The notes beneath the pieces are model-generated. The model was not told where the DNA came from. It saw only the letters and a list, made by a program, of their open reading frames with translations, and did not search any database. A DNA stretch of 64,000 nucleotides from Varroa destructor (lineage: Eukaryota > Arthropoda > Arachnida > Mesostigmata > Varroidae): the NCBI RefSeq assembly GCF_002443255.2, contig NW_019211458.1:24498757-24562756 (forward strand). The letters are read 5' to 3'. Below are positions 59,601 through 64,000 of the stretch, piece by piece. Numbering within the stretch: position 1 is the stretch's first letter; each line of letters begins with the position of its first letter. Position numbers and translations under genes: made by a program.

Positions 59601-62375
59601 TTCAATTTGTGCAAACTAGGAGACAACCGTAACTATAACTAGCATTTTGTCGACAGGGCGGTTATTCACTATAACATGCCAAAAAGTTTCGAGAATTACG
59701 TTCAGGAGGCCGGTCGAGCAGGACGAGATGGGCAACGAAGCGACTGTCATTTGTTCCTCGAGTTCAAAAACGAAGACAGAAACGATATCAAACGGTGCGT
59801 AGACCACCAAGAAATGTAAGAATAAATATGTGATCATTCCACAGACAGTACCATTTATAGCTGCTATGTCGCAGGTTTTGACCAAAAATAAAAGTTTTTT
59901 TTTAACTTTAGAAAAATGGTAGTATCGAAAATATAGAAGTATCTTATTCCCTTGTTGTATATGTATATTCTCTGCGCCATTTTGCAGACATATATTCGCT
60001 GACTCGACGGACCGGTTTGTACTGCGCAAGTTTTTAGAAAAGGTGTTTGAGCCGATGAAGCGCCTTAAGGACGCCATACACAAAATGCCTCACTATGAGG
60101 TGGCCCTCAATATTGAACAGATGATCGAGTACTTGGATATGAAAGAAGAAAGTGGGTTTTTATACTGTGATATAGTTTTTGAGCTTTATTTCGAAACTTT
60201 TCAAAACATACGTTCATTTCGTTAGCTAATAGGGTTCGAAATTCTGCTTGCTAGGCACTGCGTTTTTTCAGTCACCTAATCGTGGAAAAGCTATTGATAC
60301 GTTTGACTACACGAATAATTAGAACGCGCACATGTGTGGTGAATGTTGTAATTGCTTATACAAACGTGCGTTATGGTTGTTTATGGTTATAACACACTTT
60401 ACGTTGCAGACATACTCACTTTGATGTGCTTCCTTGAATCACATCCAAATAAGTTCATTCAGCTAAAACATAGGGTTTATGGAACTGCGACGGTGAAATG
60501 CTATGGAGGACCTTCGCAGTTTGCAGTAAGTTATAGAGCACTTAACTGTAATGTCACGTATATTCTAACGGTTGTCTCCTGAGAGCCAGTCAGAGAGCTG
60601 GAGGGAGTTTTAAATTAGTTACTAATAAAAACCACATTGACAGTTTCATAAACATAGAAAAACTATTATTACCATTTAAAAAGTTAAGTCAATGAGCTGT
60701 AATTATGAGCACAATATGAACAGTAACGGTCCTGCGCTTCCAGTCTGTGCGAAATCGGGGAGTCTAAAAAACAGAGCAATTGCACTAAAACCCCTATTTA
60801 TTGTACGTGTTTCTGGACATGTGTAGATTAGATTTTATTCGCCGCGCAAGGTAAATATTCGGTAATGGTCTAATATCTGTTCATTTGCTGTCTCAATTCA
60901 TCAGTCTTTGGTAAAAACGTCTCCAGCACTGGCTGCTGCTTTGGCTTTAAAGAAGAAATTTGGTGAGTTGAAAGATGATGAGAAACCCATGAATACGATG
61001 AGTTTTCCAGTGGTTGAAGTGGCCACTTTTATGGGCTGGGACTCAAGGCTGGTCAAAAGAGACCTCAAGAAACTCGAATGGGACGATTCACGAGTTGCCG
61101 CAGGTGGCTCATATCGTAAGACAGGTCAGAAGCTAGAGTTTGTTAGATTTCGAAATCTATGACATAGTAATTTTGCTTACTGGTGCCTACCTTTCATCTA
61201 TCTTGGAGTTAAATTTTGAGCAACCTAATTTCTAAACAAGGTAAGACGTAACAAATTTTGCTCAATTCGTCTCAATCATCCTGAACAGAAAATAAGTTAC
61301 GGAACGTTTTCCTTTTCCCTTTTTGTGATTCTGGCAGGTGTAATAGTTGAATTTTCTGATATATGCTTCCACCTGTATGTGTCATCCGATTTGGGTAACT
61401 TAGACGAGGACGAAGTGCTGGAATATCTTCTCGAACGAATTACAGAACAAGAAAAGTTACAACTTGAAAGGTTGACCAAAGTTTTCAGTGCATTTAAGCA
61501 CGTTGCTTTTCAGTCAGGTAAGGCATGACCAACTGTGCTTTAACAAATAATATTAAACTATTCGAGTCACTTTCTAATGTAGATATTCATCAAAATGTCT
61601 TAGGTATTTTAAGAGATGTATGCACATGCACCCTAAAATATGTAGAAGCGGAAATGACATTCGTGCTTATTGACTAGGGGAGGGAGATGACGAAGTCGAT
61701 ATAGAGCGCAGTAACCGATTAAAATGGATCATTGAGAACTACTTTAACGAGGAACCTCTGGGCATTGAAGTGGATGAAGATTTCAACAAGGTAATTTCCG
61801 TTTCGACATAATTTGCAACTAGAACATAATGTAGCACCTGCATACTTGATCATTAGACAATAGATATTCACTTCGCCAATTGTAGATTTGCTTTTGTACA
61901 CACATTTGTCGAGTCTATTAATTCAAATTTTAGCCGCACCATGCTACAAATTAAAACGAGAAATACTCAACGAGCGTTTAAGATTGAATCAGAAGTTGTC
62001 ATTTTGGACGCGATTCTTAGGTTTAAATATGTGGTACGTTATGGCTCACATGGTCACACGTACAAAACGTAAATTAGATGGAATTGTTTTTTTCTCTATT
62101 TGACAATTTATCTATAGGCAAGTACTGAAGACATAGATGAGGACTACCTTCGAGGAGACATTCGATCACTAATTCACTCTCAGCCTGATCAAACTTTTAC
62201 CGGTAGAGCCATCGCTCGAATCATGCATGGTATAGCTTCACCGAATTACCCCGCTCAGGTGTGGGGTCGTCTTCGACGAGTCTGGCGTAGTCATCTAGAA
62301 GTAGACTTTCAAACGCTCGTACGGATCGCCAATAACGAAATCGTTCGGTGGAGGTCAGGTATTAATAATAGTTAG
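49864..62375 (+). CDS. RecQ4: RecQ4 (RECQL4-type) ATP-dependent DNA helicase, complete, 24 exons
   Basis: This is a superfamily 2, 3'-5' DNA helicase of the RecQ4 branch. In animals its Sld2-like N-terminus acts in replication initiation, and the helicase core acts in repair. Mutations of human RECQL4 cause Rothmund-Thomson-type syndromes. Twenty-four GT-AG exons sum to 4578 nt, which is 1526 codons including TAG at 62373-62375, and every junction agrees in phase. The length is close to the roughly 1.5-kb-codon fly protein and longer than the 1208-aa human one, because the linker is longer. RecQ4 rather than another RecQ is shown by the N-terminal motif, the basic '[15 protein letters not shown]'-type block, the CCHC knuckle just before the helicase, and the C-terminal region matching RECQL4 beyond motif VI. 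The ATG at 49864 is chosen because the Sld2-like motif begins there. Block entries give exon coordinates. Confidence 0.96.
50947..54360 (+). CDS. RecQ4: RecQ4 exons 3-9: long low-complexity linker
   Basis: Exons are 50947-51171, 51432-51663, 52013-52185, 52758-53040, 53369-53588, 53792-54008 and 54197-54360. The linker is rich in charged and Ser/Thr residues and has no catalytic domain. Recognisable points are Ser-Gly-Ser-Pro-Leu-Trp-Arg in exon 3, and Leu-Asn-Ala-Asp-Trp-Leu-Glu-Arg-Asn in exon 4, which resembles the human 'LDPGWLQRC' segment. Exons 7-9 contain several basic Lys/Arg clusters that could serve as nuclear localisation signals. Exon 5's acceptor (52012, TTTCAG) was preferred over earlier AGs because it restores phase and has a strong pyrimidine tract. 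The acceptors and donors in this poorly conserved part rest mainly on frame continuity. Confidence 0.85.
53611..53647. repeat. (GTATGC)n/(GT)n microsatellite in RecQ4 intron 7
   Basis: Three GTATGC-like units run into a GT dinucleotide tract shortly after the exon 7 donor. It is directly visible. Confidence 0.9.
54746..55519 (+). CDS. RecQ4: RecQ4 exons 10-11: basic block and CCHC zinc knuckle
   Basis: Exons are 54746-54976 and 55368-55519. Exon 10 carries the RECQL4-specific block [14 protein letters not shown], close to human 'GNYVRLNMKQKHYVRG'. It is followed by a Lys/Gln/Trp-rich stretch. A CCHC knuckle spans residues about 652-665: Cys-x2-Cys-x4-His-x4-Cys. The last Cys is supplied by exon 11. 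The exon 11 acceptor (GAAG|G, 55367) is inferred from the need to complete Arg and place Tyr-Cys. It is preceded by a usable pyrimidine tract. RECQL4 knuckles bind nucleic acid in vertebrates. Confidence 0.88.
55711..59794 (+). CDS. RecQ4: RecQ4 exons 12-18: RecQ helicase core
   Basis: Exons are 55711-56058, 56561-56796, 57075-57236, 58400-58576, 58796-58923, 59169-59366 and 59657-59794. Motif 0 is [11 protein letters not shown]. Walker A is Thr-Gly-Ser-Gly-Lys-Ser at about residues 839-844 (Lys 843; 56587-56604). Motif Ia is Val-Val-Ser-Pro-Leu-Ile-Ser-Leu-Met. Motif II is DEAH at about 941-944 (57171-57182), followed by [10 protein letters not shown]. Motif III is Ala-Leu-Thr-Ala-Thr-Ala-Thr, motif V is [11 protein letters not shown], and motif VI is [10 protein letters not shown] (59703-59732). 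All residues needed for ATP hydrolysis are present, so an active enzyme is expected. Confidence 0.96.
56059..56560 (+). other. RecQ4 intron 12 with a hairpin
   Basis: Intron of 502 bp splitting the codon before the Walker A exon. It contains an inverted repeat at 56405-56457: 9-bp perfect arms GGGAAGCCC/GGGCTTCCC with a smaller inner CAACA/TGTTG stem. No coding content is recognised. Confidence 0.8.
57237..58399 (+). other. RecQ4 intron 14 (1.2 kb)
   Basis: Longest RecQ4 intron, between the DEAH exon and the motif III exon. It holds an open frame at 57584-57811 with no recognised family. An 8-bp inverted repeat at 57896-57936 (GATGGCTG/CAGCCATC) encloses an alternative GCTGAG/CTCAGC stem. 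No nested gene can be supported. Confidence 0.75.
59988..62375 (+). CDS. RecQ4: RecQ4 exons 19-24: RecQ4-specific C-terminal region
   Basis: Exons are 59988-60151, 60410-60525, 60905-61124, 61338-61517, 61678-61790 and 62118-62375. After motif VI the chain continues His-Ile-Phe-Ala-Asp-Ser-Thr-Asp, matching human RECQL4 'HVHADSTD'. It then gives [11 protein letters not shown] (winged-helix part of the RecQ4 zinc-binding region) and Gly-Val-Ile-Val-Glu-Phe-Ser-Asp. Later come Phe-Lys-His-Val-Ala-Phe, and [10 protein letters not shown] near the end. Canonical RQC and HRDC domains are absent, as usual for RecQ4. The protein ends 12 codons after Val-Arg-Ile-Ala-Asn-Asn-Glu. Confidence 0.94.
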
Positions 62376-64000
62376 TCAGCAAATCAATTAGGACCTTCAT
62401 CCGGATTACAGTGTCTGCTTACTAAAACTACTTGATTTTACACATTGTTTTTTGAACCTATCCTTTCGCTCCAACGATATGATAAAACTAGTTGGTAGTT
62501 GTTATTTAACCGAAATACGTAGTGAAGTTCTAAGAAATGTCAATTTTTTTTTAACTGTATTTTTTCAATGCATTGTGATATGCTAATAGATAATTGAAAA
62601 CAGTGTAGGTACGTATATCGTCCATACGAACCGCACATAATAATATGTGCGTTAATAAAAGATAAAAAAAAATGATAATTTCCTCATATATTTACCTTAG
62701 TATGTTTAGTTATAAGATATGATACTGAATTATCGGAACTATGGGTCTGTATACAGTGTATCTGAATGTGTATCTTAGCCAGTTAATGAGTATTTTTAAG
62801 CTAAAGTGAAGACGAACAAATTTTATTTTCTTCTCATTGTAGAGTATTTTGTATAAATAAAAATAGAATATTTGTGATGTGATTTTAGAATTTATCTCGA
62901 AGAATATGATATAGATCATTTCTAAAACCACATTGGGAGTCCCTGCGTACTCCCAAAGTATTGCTAATAAATGACAACAATAAGCACAATGTGTCTTGTT
63001 CTGTGTTTAGCTGGAAATTAACTGCTAGTTCAGGGTTCCACCAGAGAATGATTTGTATGACAAGACTTTTTGATTCCTAGCGCTAAGACTTATTAGACGC
63101 AGGTGATGATCAACCTAGAATTGGAAATATATGGTGCAATTATACATTGTGTTGTCTTAAGCGAATATCGGTATCGTCTACATGTAAAAAAACACTTAAT
63201 ATCAAACACAAGATACAAAGAGGACAATCCTTATATTGGCATATGTATACGCTATCTGTTGGCTTAATCTGTAATGATGAGCCAATTAAAAAAATCGTCG
63301 AAATGCCAAATTGCTTCAGTGTCCGAAATAACTCTATAACAAAGATTGCAGTGTCTCAAGATAGAACGGTGAAAAAATACCTTCTAATTTATCTTGGACA
63401 GAGCTTTTTGCCGCCACACGACGAAACTATCGAACATATTGGATCTATATAGGAACGGTATGGTGCATTTTTAAATGGCACGAGGTCGGCTAAGACATAT
63501 ATTATAAGAATCGTCAGTATTTTCTGATGCACACCTAGAACATCATCTCGCTCGTTCTGATCATATGTAATACCGGTGCACACCGAACTAGCGAAAACGC
63601 GACTGAATTGACGAACTTATTATTTTACAGTAGTATGTTGATAGAAAATAATAGGATAAAGCACACGTCTTCTGAGCAAAATCGACGATAGGGCAGATAT
63701 TTCCATGACGAGCTTCAGCGTACTGAGCTAGACTACCGAAGCCAGCTAAAGACGAATTCGTTGAGATTCTCACACCAGCACCGTGCAAGGCGTTGCTTGA
63801 TGTTTATAGCTCTGGACGAAGAAATTGTGTGATATTAGCCAATGTTAACATCTAAGTACCATTGATAGTTGTAGCCCTGTTTACTCGGGCTATAGTCAAT
63901 ATAATGTCGAATTTTTCATTGCATCAAGACCCTTGCGTTGCAGTTATTATTATTATTGCAAACAACCTAATACATGGCATATACACAATCAAACTGTTAT
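62376..64000. other. RecQ4 3' UTR and downstream DNA, no recognised gene
   Basis: The first 280 nt are the likely 3' UTR, ending near an AATAAA signal at 62654. Beyond it the open frames at 63147-63452 (+) and 63588-63788 (-) resemble no family I know and lack splice context. A short (TTA)n run lies at 63944-63957. The next gene is outside the window. Confidence 0.6.
62654..62659 (+). terminator. RecQ4: RecQ4 polyadenylation signal AATAAA
   Basis: Canonical AATAAA 279 nt after the stop codon, followed by an A-rich run. It is the first such hexamer after the gene and sits at a typical 3' UTR distance. Confidence 0.6.

Noticed and set aside
59616..60083. 155-codon minus-strand open frame opposite RecQ4 exons 18-19
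   Set aside because: It runs antisense across an exon-intron-exon region whose plus strand encodes motif VI, so it is a shadow.

Overview
The window is eukaryotic nuclear DNA, almost certainly from an arthropod. It is moderately AT-rich, it contains microsatellites, and it holds two intron-rich protein genes whose exons are bounded by GT/AG splice sites. No long single-exon genes, operons or ribosome-binding sites are seen. The first gene is an orthologue of Macroglobulin complement-related (Mcr, also called Tep6), a family best known from insects and other arthropods. It has at least 26 coding exons, far more than I would expect in a fly, so a non-dipteran such as a mite, tick or other intron-rich arthropod is my inference. 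The species cannot be fixed from the sequence alone.

Layout. Positions 1-32399 hold no gene I can recognise on either strand. They contain short chance ORFs, simple repeats, a tRNA-like fragment (13388-13465), a near-perfect 25-bp hairpin (29298-29350) and one signal-peptide-like candidate first exon (25914-25962). Positions 32400-48333 (+) carry Mcr from the MG1 domain to the stop codon. Its 26 exons join in frame to 1551 codons plus a stop. The signal-peptide exon lies upstream and was not securely found. Positions 48334-49863 are intergenic and include two AATAAA sites. Positions 49864-62375 (+) carry a complete RecQ4 (RECQL4-type) helicase gene. Its 24 exons sum to 4578 nt, or 1525 aa plus a stop. 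The protein has an Sld2-like N-terminus, a CCHC zinc knuckle, a full set of RecQ helicase motifs and a RecQ4-type C-terminal region. A poly(A) signal lies at about 62654. Positions 62376-64000 hold no recognisable gene.

The two genes run head to tail on the same strand about 1.5 kb apart, and nothing suggests a shared function. Mcr is a secreted or membrane-linked thioester-protein relative that acts outside the cell (septate junctions and recognition of microbes in flies). RecQ4 is a nuclear replication-initiation and repair factor.

The most notable points are these. Mcr has a doubly degenerate thioester site, with Ser for Cys and His for Gln. It keeps an LDLa insertion and a conserved CxxC-x4-CxxC tail. 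RecQ4 has an intact CCHC knuckle split by an intron. A frame-shifting 20-nt candidate cassette exon lies in a RecQ4 intron. No new multi-gene system was found.
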